From: Diphasiastrum complanatum
Lineage: Eukaryota > Streptophyta > Lycopodiopsida > Lycopodiales > Lycopodiaceae
NCBI GenBank assembly: GCA_029204225.1
Contig: CM055098.1
Coordinates: 7,032,746-7,096,745, forward strand
Direction of reading: 5' to 3'
Length of the DNA stretch: 64,000 nucleotides
Each line of letters starts with the position of its first letter. Within the stretch, counting starts at the first letter, position 1. The translations under genes were made by a program, and so were the position numbers. A model generated the notes under the pieces. That model ran no database searches. It was not told the DNA's origin and saw only the letters and a program-made list of their open reading frames with translations. This document shows positions 33,716 to 45,682 of this stretch, in pieces.

Positions 33716-34963
33716 TTGAAAAAAAAAAATTCATTTCTACGATCATTTCACAACAATCCCATAGAGCATATAAAAAAAAAAACAATGTCAATGGATGAAG
33801 AAAGTGCCAGTCTACCCAATTTTAATGGAAATGAAAATGAAGATGCAGATCTACATATTCAAAGCTTCATGAATGTGTGTAGACAAAATTATGAAGAAGA
33901 AGATGAGGATATGTTTAGATTATTTCTAGTAACATTGGATAATCTTGTTCTTGAATAGTATTCTGTATTGAATCAAAAGAAAATTCACAATTGGACAAAA
34001 CTCCAAACAAGCTTCTTGGATAGGTTTAGAAGATGGAATTACTCTTCTGATGTCATCAAATTACTAAGTGAAATTAAATTGAAACAAAATGAACCTATCA
34101 AAAGCTTTGTTGATAGAATCAATTGTTTGGCTAAAAGATTAAGTGAAAGACCAGGAGAAGAGTTTTTCTTATCTTGGTTTATATCAAGTTTGCCTGATGA
34201 CATGGCATATAGTATTCTCTCAAAAGTTCCTAAGACTTTTGAGGAAGCTATCTCTAGGGCAGTTGCTATGGAACATGCTGATAAGATGATGACAGAAATA
34301 GAAGAACTTGATAAGTAGAGTTGGATAGATAGATCCTTGGATGAATTTGATGTAGGAATCTCTTCCTACTATGCTAGTGTATCATCTATTTCTAAATTTT
34401 TTACAGAAAATGAATCTTGTTATTCTAATAATCCTATTCAAACAAATCAACTTCTCAAAGTTAAAAAAAATATTATGTTGCAAGAAAAATGTAGTAAACA
34501 TGTTGTGTATGACTATAAGATTGATCAATCAAATGAAATTATTGTTGTCATTGAAGAAAACAATTGTTGTGAAGATACTCAAGATGTGGTGCATTCCATT
34601 GATGTATACCCTAAATTGATGGAGTCTTTATATGATAATACTGAGAAAATGAAGAATATATATAATGCTACAATTGATAAATATGCTCTTGAGGAAGTAG
34701 AACAAGAAGGCCAATCAAATTTGGTTGATTCTAACTTGTTCCAAGGTCATCAATGTCTTTTGAAGGAAGAAATGATACCAAATGACATATGGATATCACA
34801 GCCTGAAAGTCAAATATTACCATTATTAGTGAATGATCAAGAAATTGAAGATAGTTTTGTTGGATTAGAAGAATTCATAAAGAAAATCATTACATCCAAT
34901 ATGGGTGGCATTGATGAAAGGTTTCAAGGTCAAAATATAACTTCCATTCTTCCCAAAGAATAA
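33716..34963 (+). pseudogene. Ty3-type gag of the 10.2-kb element, two amber codons
   Basis: A single frame of about 415 codons is broken only by TAG at 33956-33958 and 34316-34318. The retrotransposon gag signature is clear in the middle: NWTKLQTSFLDRFRRW, LLSEIKLKQNEPIKSFVDRI and EEFFLSWFISSLPDDMAYSI. The first TAG sits where gag proteins of this family usually have Trp (TGG to TAG). The C-terminal half is acidic and Asn/Ser-rich, with no zinc knuckle. Lack of other frame damage over 1.2 kb suggests recent decay or selection on gag. Confidence 0.8.
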
Positions 34964-35015
34964 AAATGATGACCCATCTGATTCAAAAAAAGATCAAAAA
35001 GATTTATCATCTAAG

Positions 35016-35441
35016 ATGGATGAGTTACAAGTTTTTCATGAATATGATGAAGAGTTAATACTAAGAGAATTAGAATTATCCAAGTTGGATCACTCATCTT
35101 TGAAGCTGATTAAAAATGAATTATATGAAGAAACTAATGTGAAAAACCAGAATGAAAGAGAAATGGAAGATTCTAAAAAAATAAATTCAATATACGATAA
35201 TGAGATTTGTACCAAGAATACAAATGAAAATGTTCTTCAAGAGTTTAGCCATTGGAATAATGACTATGTTAATTCATTATATGGTACAGATATTGAAATA
35301 TCAATCGATGATAAATTAGTGTTTACACTTGTGGATCAAAATGTTATACATGATAAATTGATCAATGACATATCTACTAAAAAGGAACTGAATGAGAATA
35401 TTTTTAATAAATATATGGTAAATGAATCTTTGAATGTATAA
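35016..35441 (+). CDS. ORF2 of the 10.2-kb element, acidic, unknown
   Basis: A 141-codon open frame, shifted relative to gag, is rich in Glu, Asp, Asn and Leu (for example DEELILRELELSKLDHSSLK). No domain is recognised. It may be the continuation of gag after a frameshift near 34965-35015 or a separate product. Composition and position continuity favour the gag-extension view. Confidence 0.45.
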   Translation: MDELQVFHEYDEELILRELELSKLDHSSLKLIKNELYEETNVKNQNEREMEDSKKINSIYDNEICTKNTNENVLQEFSHWNNDYVNSLYGTDIEISIDDKLVFTLVDQNVIHDKLINDISTKKELNENIFNKYMVNESLNV

Positions 35442-35527
35442 CATATCAATATAGTATTATGTTATCGTTTATAATTATAATACTCTATCAAAATTTTAGG
35501 AACTCAGAAAAATATAACTACATATGA

Positions 35528-35788
35528 GCATTAAAACCTCTAACTGACGAAATACTAAGAAAGCATGATAAGAGGCGGAGAAGTGATTATAACTACAAAA
35601 GAGCTAAAGATATTCCAAATAAAGTCTATGAAAAAAATGGTGAATATCAAAGAAAGTCCGAAAAAATCAATGGTTTCAAATATTACAAGACTATTTGTAA
35701 TAATTGGTATAATATGATATTAAGTCATCATACATATGAGATGCTTCATGATAATTACCATAAGAAATATCCAAATAAATTGATATAA
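35528..35788 (+). CDS. ORF3 of the 10.2-kb element, basic, no ATG, unknown
   Basis: An 86-codon open stretch without a start codon ends in TAA. It is strongly basic and Tyr/Lys-rich (KRRRSDYNYKRAKDIP, KYYKTICNNWYNMIL). Its charge is opposite to ORF2. It may be a basic gag C-terminus (nucleic-acid binding) displaced by frameshifts. Not recognised; function unknown. Confidence 0.35.
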   Translation, partial: ALKPLTDEILRKHDKRRRSDYNYKRAKDIPNKVYEKNGEYQRKSEKINGFKYYKTICNNWYNMILSHHTYEMLHDNYHKKYPNKLI

Positions 35789-37484
35789 TTATGATGATGT
35801 AGATGTATATAATATGATAGTTTTTTCTTTTAAAAATACAACAAAAATAAAAAAATCCTAAATTTGAAACAATATAAAAAGGCTATTAGAAAAATATATC
35901 TATTCGAAATTGAAAAGAAAAAGAAAAAAAAAAATCACATAAACGATGGCATGACAATGAGATTATTTAGGAAAATGACTATCACTCAAAGTTGTTACCT
36001 TAATTAACTAGACACATAATTTGGCGACATATTTTAATATGTGAATGGAGGATTAAGAAATTTACATATCAATGTGAACTTCATGTTTGAAATATATATG
36101 AGCAGCCTATGAAGATATTGTTTTAATAGAATATACAATATGCAATGACAGCTTGAATGTACAAATTCAAGTATAGTGTGTGTTTATGGATGAGATGTAC
36201 AGATTTTAATGGTTATATCTTTACAAACTCAATTTGCCATATCTATCAAATACCTATACTTTTTAAGCTTATAGTAAGAAAAAACTAGTGGTTCAACTAC
36301 CATGAATTGAACAACTAACTTTAGTTTTATGACACAAATGTGTGAGAGGCTATCTTGAGAAACATATTTCATCTTATTTGAGAAAGATATAATATACATC
36401 TTGGAAGGTGATACACTCTATATGAAGATTGGAGGTAAAATATCCACACACATTACACTTGCAACAATTAGACACAGTGGTGTATGTATCCATTTGATGA
36501 AAAATCTGAGACCTTGCATTTTATGTCTACTTGCATTATGCATTGATCTAAAGATGGGATGCAATGTTCTAATGTCTTGGATGGGCATTTTTGTTGAATA
36601 GTGTCATGAGGGTGGTATTGAGAGGAAATATGAAGATTTGGAATGGATATAACATTACCAATAGGGAGGTGAGTGAAGAAAAAAAAAAAACTATTGATGA
36701 TTATGGATCTATGTCGAGGACATTTGTTGCTGCTAAAGACCATCTTGGATTTTTTATTGAGAGTATTTGTGAGATCTTTTGAGTGATGAGTGGAAAAATG
36801 AGTGGAGAGAATATGATGTGTTTTCTATTTTGTTGTTCATAAGGTCTTGAGAATTATAATTGGATCGTAGATTTTCTTTGGTAAGAATAGAAAATATCAG
36901 ATCTCATTCAAAATCTATCTATGAGAGTAGAAATGTGAGGTATAGCATGAATATTTGCTTGAAGAAAAAAACCTACCTATTATGAAAGGGAGTGAATAGG
37001 TTTTTATGAGAGTGAGATATATTCACAATGTGAATGACGAAAATCCAACTTTTAGAATAGGTTGCATTGCACGCACTACATTATATGAAGACCTAGATAC
37101 AAAGCTGAGAAACTGCATTCATATCTTGTTACGACAATGAAGATTGCATCAACATTTCCCAACAATGCATGGTTTTGATAATGGGCATTACATTATGATT
37201 TGATGGGAGTGGGAGCATATTTTCTTCAGACACGGGTTGGATGTAATGCAGGATTTTTATTCTGGATAAAAACAATGTTGTTGAAAGACCTAAAGGTTTA
37301 ATCAATGGCCTTTGGATTCATGTTGTTGAATAATAATGGACAACATCACACTATATTGTGTGTTGAGCCCATTAATTGATGAAGAAAACCTTGAAATGCT
37401 GAAAAGATGAAAACCTGTGTGTAAGGCTAAATCAATTGCTTTATGATACAAAATCAAATGTCAAAGACTATTCCCTCTGTTCGT
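35789..37484. other. Non-coding 3' internal region of the 10.2-kb element
   Basis: About 1.7 kb of very AT-rich sequence separates the last ORF from the polypurine tract. The ORFs present (60-91 codons) lack protein-like composition. Pol would be expected here in an autonomous relative; no RT, integrase or RNase H motif is visible in any frame. Confidence 0.6.
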
Positions 37485-37498
37485 GAGGAGGGGAAACA
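37485..37498 (+). promoter_or_regulatory. Polypurine tract of the 10.2-kb element
   Basis: GAGGAGGGGAAACA directly precedes TGTAGTGCATTTTTC, the start of the 3' LTR. It gives the element's orientation. Confidence 0.85.
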
Positions 37499-40252
37499 TG
37501 TAGTGCATTTTTCTAGTCAAAATTTCAAAAATTCAGCAACTATAATCATTGATGCTGATTTTCTAGAGAAAAATGTGCTAGATGTATCTCATATGTGCAA
37601 AATCTGCTATTATGCCACTTTCTATTGATATACAAATGTGGCTATGTTAAAGAGTAGCTATGAAATTCTATGGCATGTTCAAATGTCATAATCAATTTTC
37701 AAATGACAGTTATATCAACAAATTAGAGCTATTTTTACTACGTTACTATTTTTAGTAAGTTTGTTAAATAGCAATAAGCTACTTTTAGCAACACTCATAA
37801 GTGACTTTGATGGATGATAATATCGACAGTTGTTAAGTAGTTTTATTAAATGGCAACTTTTCGCCATATTGTAATGATGAAATGTACTTTATATCATGAT
37901 TAATAAAAGATGCCCAGGTACCTTTAAGACACTGACTTCAGTTTCAAGGAAAGGTCCAAAGGCTAAGGGTCCTGCAAACAACGACAATCAAAGTTCAGTT
38001 CAAGACGAAAACAACAAACCAGAGAAAATACGACAATTAAATCGATGGTTGTGACAAGTAATACCCTTTTTAAGGTTAAGAATGTCCTTAATGAATTGGG
38101 ACCATGACCTTATTATAAAGGTCTAGAAGAATACCGCAAAGTAAAATACAGTGACTAAGTTTGGTATCGTTTGACTAGTAGCTAGCAACAATTTCTAAAA
38201 AGATTATCGAAGACAATTGCAAACTTCAAGCTGTAGCCAAGTAATGAAGTAACATTACTTTACAGTTTAATAAGTTCTTGGAGAAAAATTGAAGAATCCG
38301 GATCGATCAACTATTGATAGAGTTCAAGCTATGCTTCCAAAATGGCAGTTGGTCTCATAAGTCAATGAAGTGTGTGTCTCTACGGAAAATGAAGGACTAA
38401 CACATCACAAATGTTGCAATCATAATTGGGTGAATTGCTCCAAATACCAATGATCAATAATTTTGAAGAAATTGTCCTAGGTTGGCCAAAATGGTATAGA
38501 ACGGCCTTTATATCAATATAAAAATTAGGAAACTTTATTGAAGGCATTTGTCCCTTCAATGAAGTTCAGTTTTGAAGAAAATACACTTCTAAAAGTCGTT
38601 GGAAGAGGTCCTACCATGGACTCTTTGATAATTCAGAGCCCACATATCCTTAATCGACACTTGTCAAATGGACTTGAAACTTTTTATCATAATGAGTAAA
38701 GTCAAATTCCATGAAATGGATTCAATGGAGAATGAAAGATGTTGGTGTTTTCAAGTGGAATGGAAATGAACCGTTTTCTCTCAACGAGGAGCAGAAGAAG
38801 GAAGGATCCGAGATGAAGCAATTCATTCGTTACAGTGTAGAAAAGAAGCATTCATTCAATCTCTGATTTTTTTTTTCATTCCTACATTCTGTGAGCAAGG
38901 AATGCGTTCACTTTGTGAGCAGAGATTCGTTCCTTGACATCCTTGCATTCAATGAGCAGATGCAATGAGCAGAGCAAATCAATGGTGTTCTTCAAAGAGA
39001 TGCTGGATTTCTTTTGTGAATGATAAAACATTGATTGGAGCAGCAAAGCGCACATTAGCAACATTGATCCACACTCTCTCTCTCCAAAGTGCTCCCTCAG
39101 AATCGCTGCCCTCCATCTCTCTCCCTCACAACGCTCCCAATCTCTCCCTATCTAATCACCCTCTCTCAATCGCTACCCTCCCCACTCTCTCTCAATCGCT
39201 ATACTTTCCCTCTCTCAACGCAGTCAGCTCTCCATATCTCTCTCCCTCTCTGTTCACTTTATGTCTCTCTCCCTACAGCCGCAGATCTCTCTCTCACTAT
39301 TTGCACTCTTCATCCCTCTGCGCCTTGCTCCCATTTTACATCCCTACGCATCTTTTTCCCTCTTCCTCGCAGTCAGTCGCTCCCTATCACTCCCTTTCCA
39401 ATCTCTGTCAAGAGTTCTCTCTCTCTCTCGCCTGATCTCTCTCTACTGCTTTGTCTGTATCTTTCTTTCCTTCATCGATCCCCCCCCCCCCCCTCTTCTT
39501 TTTCTTCTTGCTTCAAAACTCATTGGTAAAATGAAGAAGACGACCCGTTAAAGATATAGATGGAACCAGCATTCTGGCAATAAATTATGTGGGAAAAGTA
39601 CATATTTCAATGACTATGAATGGAATTCAAGAATGGGAATCTGATTCGTCTATGTATACTAAATGTGTAATGCAGTAAGAGATGACTAACGGATTTACCT
39701 TCTGCAGTAAGAATTATAGTTTACTGTCTGAGGTAAAAAAACAGTCAACATAAAATAGATTTCAGTCTCTATTTTGGTTTACCGAATATGCTCTATGCTT
39801 AACAAACATAATGGCAATTCACAAGCATAATAAATCCCATATTGCTAATCCATTGGAAAACATGGAAAAGCTACCGCTCAAAGTGGTTGAAAAACACCAT
39901 TAGAGCTATATATATATATTTCCAAAACCACATACATTATCATGATAAAACCATTGAAAAAGACGGTCAAGCTTTCGTAGATAAATCATGGCAATTGCAT
40001 CAAAGATTGAATAAAATTAAGCTTGCTTGATTGGAGAGAATACAAAAATTAGTAAATGAAAAACATTTATATCATTGAAAAGAATATTTGAGATGGATTA
40101 CTTATGAGGTGAATGGGTTCAAACTTAAGTTACCTTCTAGTATAATCTATGGCAATATCCGAACTAGAAACCCAATGACTGGCTTCATAATCATACCAAA
40201 ACCCCGCTATAGTGTTATGAACACTATTAAGCAACACACAAAACGTACCACA
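37499..40252 (+). repeat. 3' LTR of the 10.2-kb element (2754 bp)
   Basis: It is a direct copy of 30058-32985, with two deletions relative to it (about 150 bp after 39598 and about 25 bp near 39724). It ends CGTACCACA at 40252, followed by the ACTTC duplication and resumed copia 6 coding. A 14-C run lies at 39480-39493. Confidence 0.93.
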
Positions 40253-41187
40253 ACTTCTGGAAACGAAGATCAGCTCTGGCATAAAAGAATGTATCATCTG
40301 AACATGAGGAGCCTGTATGACATGAGCATAAAGGACATTGTCATAGGTATCGAGATTTCAAGGCCAGAGGCTGAGTTCTGTGAAGCTTGTTAGAGAGGCA
40401 AGCAACATCGGAATCCATTCACACACGAGGAAAGAAGAGCCAAAGAAGTTCTTGAGCTCGTCCACTTTGATGTGTGTGGACGATGAAAATAGATTTGCTA
40501 TCAGGTTCAAGATATTTTCTAACGTTCATAGATGATTACAGTCGAATGACCACGATCTACCACTTGAAGAAGAAATCTGAAGTATTTGATTCTTTCAAGA
40601 AGTTCATGGCATTCGTAGAGTGACACACCTTGAAGAAGATACAGATCCTTAGATCTGACAATGGAGGTGCATACAAAAGCACAGAATTCTCAAGATTCTA
40701 CGAAGAATAGGAATGAGCCAGATGCATGATGGCACAGGCTCAATTGCCACATCAATTCTGGGCTGAGACAATAGCTGCAGTTGTACACCTGCAGAACATA
40801 TCTACAACGACAACGCTGGAGAACAAAACACCATACGAAGTGTGGACAGGCAAAAAACCTGATCTGTCATACGTACGAGTGTTTGGATGTGCAGCATACA
40901 AGCACATTCCAAAGGAAAAGAAAAACAAGCTCAATGACAAATCCGATCAAACAATCATGGTCGGCTACTCGAACGGAACACATGTGTACAGACTCTACGA
41001 TCCAACCACAAAGAAGGTTGTTTTGAGTAGAGATGTGAAGTTCGACGAGTCCACATTCCCTGGACTGAAAGACGAAAGAGGCCATGAGATCTTCACATTG
41101 CTGCCTATTCAAGAGGGAGATCGAGGACATACATCAAATCAGAATGCAAAGCTTCAGATTCCAGAGCAGCAGGAAGTAGAGTATTGA
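40253..41187 (+). pseudogene. Copia 6 pre-integrase and integrase (resumed)
   Basis: Coding resumes after the 10.2-kb insertion with NEDQLWHKRMYHLNMRSL and FCEAC, then LVHFDVCG (first catalytic Asp), LTFIDDYSRMTTIYHLKKK and LRSDNGGAYKSTEF (second Asp). A deletion then joins to MMAQAQLPHQFWAETIA, removing the catalytic Glu segment (NGVAERKNR). The 153-codon frame from 40726 continues with VRVFGCAAYKHIPKEKK and the linker to 41187. Confidence 0.9.
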
Positions 41188-41282
41188 CCCCACAAACAAG
41201 AAATGTTCGAGCAATGACGAAACGAACCTCGAAGGTCAACAAGACAAAGAAGAGCTCCAGACCGCTATTCTGACAATCTTCA

Positions 41283-41577
41283 ATGGAGCGAAGACACGCA
41301 GTTCAAGTACTGCAGTTTCACAGAAGAGCCATCGACATACCAAGAAGCTATCTAGAGTCTAGAGGGAGAATTCTGGAAGCAGGCAATGTCAGAGGAGATC
41401 GAGTCGATGAGACAAAACAAGGCATGAACATTAGAGCCACTTCCAAAAAACAGGAAAATACTCGATTGCAAGTGGGTGTACAAGAAAAAGCTAAAATCAG
41501 ATGGCACTATTGGCCGCTACAAGGCAAGGCTCGTCGCAAGGGCTACACACAGAGATATGGTGTCCCAGCAGTATAGT
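41283..41577 (+). pseudogene. Copia 6 reverse transcriptase start, truncated
   Basis: In one frame it reads KQAMSEEIESMRQNKA, LDCKWVYKKKLKSDGTIGRY and KARLVAR, the N-terminal fingers of copia RT. Coding stops at about 41577 and unrelated AT-rich sequence follows, so the rest of RT, RNase H and the 3' LTR are lost. Confidence 0.85.
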
Positions 41578-42883
41578 TGCATACTAGCATGCATATCGAA
41601 TGATGGATTTATTTGACCGCTATATGAAGATGAATCGCTACTATCTAGCGATAAGATACTAAGCCTTTTTGTTCATTTGCAATCCAGCGATGAGCGACAC
41701 TAATGATTCTTGTGAGTATGACTTCTATTATCATAACGAGAACTTTTTAAAATGTATATTCTTTGACGATACTTGCTATCATCTCTGTCTTTCACAGTAT
41801 AGCAGCAACGTAGCACGATTATTAATATCATACTTCTGGATTCCGATGTACTGCAAAAGAAGGTATGAATACTACTCTCGATCTTCCTTCTCCAAGCTAC
41901 GCAAGAGATTACTGTAGTATACTACTACAAAAGCTTTGATAATGATTTTTCAAAAGTTTCGGATTACGACCATGACATATATGTCTTGCGTATGGATATG
42001 TAATGCTATGTATAAACTTGGATACGGATTTAGACATTTCTCAAAGGCATTCAAAAGCAAAAATGGCCAGTTCACAAGAGTCATTAGCGTCTACCATTCA
42101 GGTTGATATTTCTCGCATATTTCGGTGGATTTCTTTTTCAAGCAAATACATCGGCAGCGTAAGAGATTGTTAATCATAATACTTGCAGGATGTTGCTTAA
42201 GTCTGTTTATCATATACCACTTTCTCTAGCATGTATTACCGCAGCATGCAGAATCACTTCATTTTAAAAAAATGATTGCCCTCATTTATTCCATAAATAA
42301 ATGATTATGAATACTATTGTCTACATATACGGGTATTGTGTTTGATTGCATTTTTAGTCACGATCATGGTTCATAATGTAAAATAACGATAAGAATGCTT
42401 GCGGACTCTTGCATAGCATGGATTTGCTCAAGATGTCACGAGAACTGTACATTACTTGTTTACAAGTACGAAATTTGGTATGGCATGGATTTGCCCCAAA
42501 CTTCATGTACCGGTCCAAGCTACTTATACGTTTGCAGTTGGCTTTATATTATGCAGCTTGTTTTTCATAAGCATTACGTTTCATTTGTAAAAATTAAAGA
42601 TAGAAACCAAAGCCATCAAACTGATCAGTATGGCACTCGCCCTGATACGATAGCGAACTATAAAAATTTATTTACATTGCAAGCTGATTAGTTGAGTTAA
42701 ATGTATTTTGTACATGGATAACAACTGACGTTCAACATTGACACCTATTTTTCTCACTGTGCTAACTTGCGCGATTTTGTGTGGTGGGATGGTGACTGGT
42801 ACCAACTGGATGTCTTGAAATATGTTTTGCTTTACGATGCTTTTTAGTACTATATACTTTTCAACTATGTCCTAGTTAGAATT
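41578..42883. other. Unassigned AT-rich region
   Basis: About 1.3 kb without a recognisable domain, LTR or RNA gene. The ORFs at 41669-41917 and 42395-42691 have no family signature. GCATGGATTTGC occurs twice (about 42417 and 42483). Confidence 0.5.
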
Positions 42884-43146
42884 AAAGTAGAACTATTGTG
42901 TTTCTATACTGTGGGTCGTATCAGTGGATAAGGACTAGTTGTCCTTGCCACGATGTGAGTTGACAGGACACGCATCCCATCAACGACAACTTGGGCCATG
43001 CATGGGTTGCCATAGTGAAGAACTATATGTACAGTGTATTTTGGTTTTGAGAAATACAGTTGCTATGTGAGCTTGGTGTGGAGAGTGCTTTCTGTCTGTG
43101 TTACTATGTAGCATGATCTGTGTTCCACTTCGAAGCAAATTCTAAG
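42884..43146 (+). repeat. LTR fragment of the copia 5 family, plus strand
   Basis: From AGAATTAAAGTAGAAC to GATCTGTGTTCC it matches the reverse complement of 23540-23795 closely. It is followed by a primer-like site, so it looks like a 5' LTR of a second member of that family. The internal region that should follow is not recognisable. Confidence 0.7.
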
Positions 43147-43147
43147 T

Positions 43148-43160
43148 TGATATCAGAGCC
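43148..43160 (+). promoter_or_regulatory. Primer-binding site, one mismatch
   Basis: TGATATCAGAGCC differs from TGGTATCAGAGCC at one base and follows the LTR fragment closely. Confidence 0.65.
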
Positions 43161-45242
43161 GTACAGGGAGTGTACACAGTATTGCGTCGTCGTTGAAGAG
43201 AGCTTCGGGAGAAGAGAAGTCTTATGAGAGTTTGGGGTTTACGGTAAGTTGAAGGCGGAAAAGAAAGCACTAGTGCACAGCTTCTAGCATACTAAGGCTT
43301 GCCAAGCTTGAAGTTGTGAGAGGATTCAAAAATAGATCTGGTCAGTTGAATCTAAAAAGCGGAGAGACGGAATTATGAAAATTTTGTAAAAAGGCTGTTT
43401 GGCGTTTACAGTTGGTGTGCTTCCAAACGGACACCGTTTTGAGAACGGTTTGAAGCATCGGACTCCTAGCAGTAGGGCGACCTCAAACAGAGAGGATTGG
43501 CCAGTCATAGAGCCGTAAACAGTCAGCCAAGATCAAATTTGCGAGAAAAATCCTGGTCTGGGATTTGGAAGCACAAAATCAAAATTTTCTCTCTATTCTG
43601 AAGTAATTTCAAAAGCTTGTAAGAGGGTGCCCTGATGCAAGGAAACCAATCCTCAGAGGCTGCAGACAGTTGTGGATCAGAGGAGTTATCTACTGTTTTA
43701 GAGGACGACCATCTCCAAACCCCTATAACAACCATAACTAGCTCGCGCGCCCAATTCATGTCTGTCCAGTAGCATCTTCAAGAAGGTTGCGGCTGCAAGA
43801 ACTTGGATCATAGCCTGATAGCACCTGTGACCATTAGATTGGGTTGAGGTGAAATCAATGCTCCAAATCGCGTGAATGGAACTTGGATCGTCGGATTAGA
43901 CTGGACCAATGAATGTGAGTAGAAGGGGCCTTGAAGAAGGCTAAAGGGAGTTGAAGTGCAAACTGGATTTCAACTTCATTACAAATTTTCACTTTGAAAT
44001 TGGAGTTGGGTCCCTTCACAAGTGAAGTTTGAAGTTATTTCAATAAGAAGAAACAGTTAAAAAACAAGAAAAGCCCCTATTTTCTAGTCCTTAAGCCTAT
44101 TTGACCCAAACAAAAGGCTATAACCTCCAAACGAAGGGCACCCAGACTGTACCTACAAGTACGGTACCGCAAAACAGAGTGATTGCAATGGAGAAAGAGT
44201 TCGGAGTGTGTCGAAAGTGATTTCACCATTCCATTGAGCACATAGTTGGGAGTTGGTGATAAGGAGCATTTCAAAAGGCGACACCAATTTGGCTTTCAAT
44301 TTGGCGAAAAAGCAGCGGGTGGCCTGGTAAGCAAAAATTTGCAATGCATCATTTTCAATTTCTGACATCACGGTTGGCCTCGACATACAGTCTATAGCCT
44401 ACAGTTGTGTCACGGAAGATTTTTCTTTGTTAGTTGCTTTAAATATATACATATCAGTAGTACATATTCTGCACTAAGCATGCATGAGGCATGTGTATTC
44501 ATGATAAATGTATGCAAAGAGTTATAACTCTTCTGGCCAGCGATAGCATGCTTATGTATGTGTTGGCAGATGCAATGTAACCACTATGAGCAGTGATGGA
44601 CAACGTGTTATTCCATCATCCAACCACAAGTGATTCCTGGCCAGCGATGGCCTCATACATGCTTTATCCACAACAGTTGGCCAGTGATGGCTTCAAAGTA
44701 AATCTGGCCAACTGACCTCTTATGAACAGATGTGGTTTAGCCACAAAATGAGCAACGATTAACAGAGGGTAAGCAATAATGCTTCATGCATAATCAAAGC
44801 CAACAAAAATTATCAGAGGTGCGATGCAATAGGCCGCGCTATAGTGCTTGCAATAGATATGCAATAACTTTACTAACAAGCATTCTCATAGCAAGAATAA
44901 TCAGTATATAATACACTTATTGTTGGAACAATGAATCGCTTCTCCAGTCATATGAGGGAGAGCGCTGCAACACCAGATCTGTCTTTGCTAAGAGGAGAAG
45001 GTGAAGAGAGAAAGAGAGCATGGGAGGAAAAAAGAAACATCCCACCTCCTTAATAGGTGAGGCCACTTGTGGAAGAAGCAACTGATTGCAGCCACAGGAT
45101 GAAATACAATTGATTTTAGCCATTGAAATTGCAATAAATGCAAATGGAGGTTTAAACATTTCCCACCAAAAAACCTTTTAAGGGTCATATACCTTGCAAA
45201 GCTTATGATTCCAAGTAAACAAAATAGCGTAGAGAACCATTC

Positions 45243-45243
<1 letters not shown>
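43161..45243. other. Unassigned region after a copia leader
   Basis: The first few hundred bases resemble a retrotransposon leader, but no gag follows. Between 44533 and 44718 a TGGCCAGCGATGGC-like motif recurs three to four times. ORFs of 60-80 codons on the minus strand show no domain. No gene is supported. Confidence 0.45.
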
Positions 45244-45334
<91 letters not shown>

Positions 45335-45682
45335 CAACTGGGAGAATTGCTTTAGATTAACAAAATTGGATCTACACTACAAAGGAAATGGTCCCCTTTT
45401 ATAGTTGAGAGGTAGACCTACTTTCCTACCTCATTTTACTTTCAAATTCAAATATTTGGTGGGAAAGGACCCTGCAATCACTAACTTGACTTTTAGGCCT
45501 CAAAATTTATTTACTGGCATAAATAGCCTTAAAGTCTCTTTATTGCTATCTATTTGATCAAATAACAATGTGATCATAGGTTGTAATTACACACGCAGGG
45601 TGCCAAATCCCTCTCGCTTATTAATTGCTAATAAGTGAATCATCTAACTAGGGTTGCCTCGATATCCACAAACCCCCCAACA
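45244..45682 (-). repeat. Solo LTR, family S, copy 2, with (GA)n
   Basis: It aligns with 22833-23246. On the minus strand it starts TGTTGGGGGGTTTGTGG, has TATAAAAGGGG at about 45400 and, about 70 bp downstream of that TATA, a (CT)n run of some 85 bp (plus-strand GA at 45246-45331). The CT run is short in copy 1, so it expanded in this copy. Confidence 0.75.

Larger units (their letters stand above)
30058..40252 (+). mobile_element. 10.2-kb non-autonomous LTR element (LARD-like) with gag-only internal region
   Basis: Direct LTRs at 30058-32985 and 37499-40252 enclose 4.5 kb. Exact 5-bp target duplications ACTTC lie at 30053-30057 and 40253-40257, inside copia 6 coding. A polypurine tract precedes the 3' LTR. 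The internal region codes a Ty3-type gag and two further ORFs but has no protease, integrase, RT or RNase H. That makes it a large retrotransposon derivative mobilised in trans. The orientation is set by the polypurine tract and gag. No clear tRNA primer site follows the 5' LTR. Confidence 0.93.

Noticed and set aside
45246-45331. (GA)n run as an independent regulatory GAGA element
   Set aside because: It sits inside solo LTR family S, where copy 1 has only a short run; expansion of an LTR microsatellite explains it.
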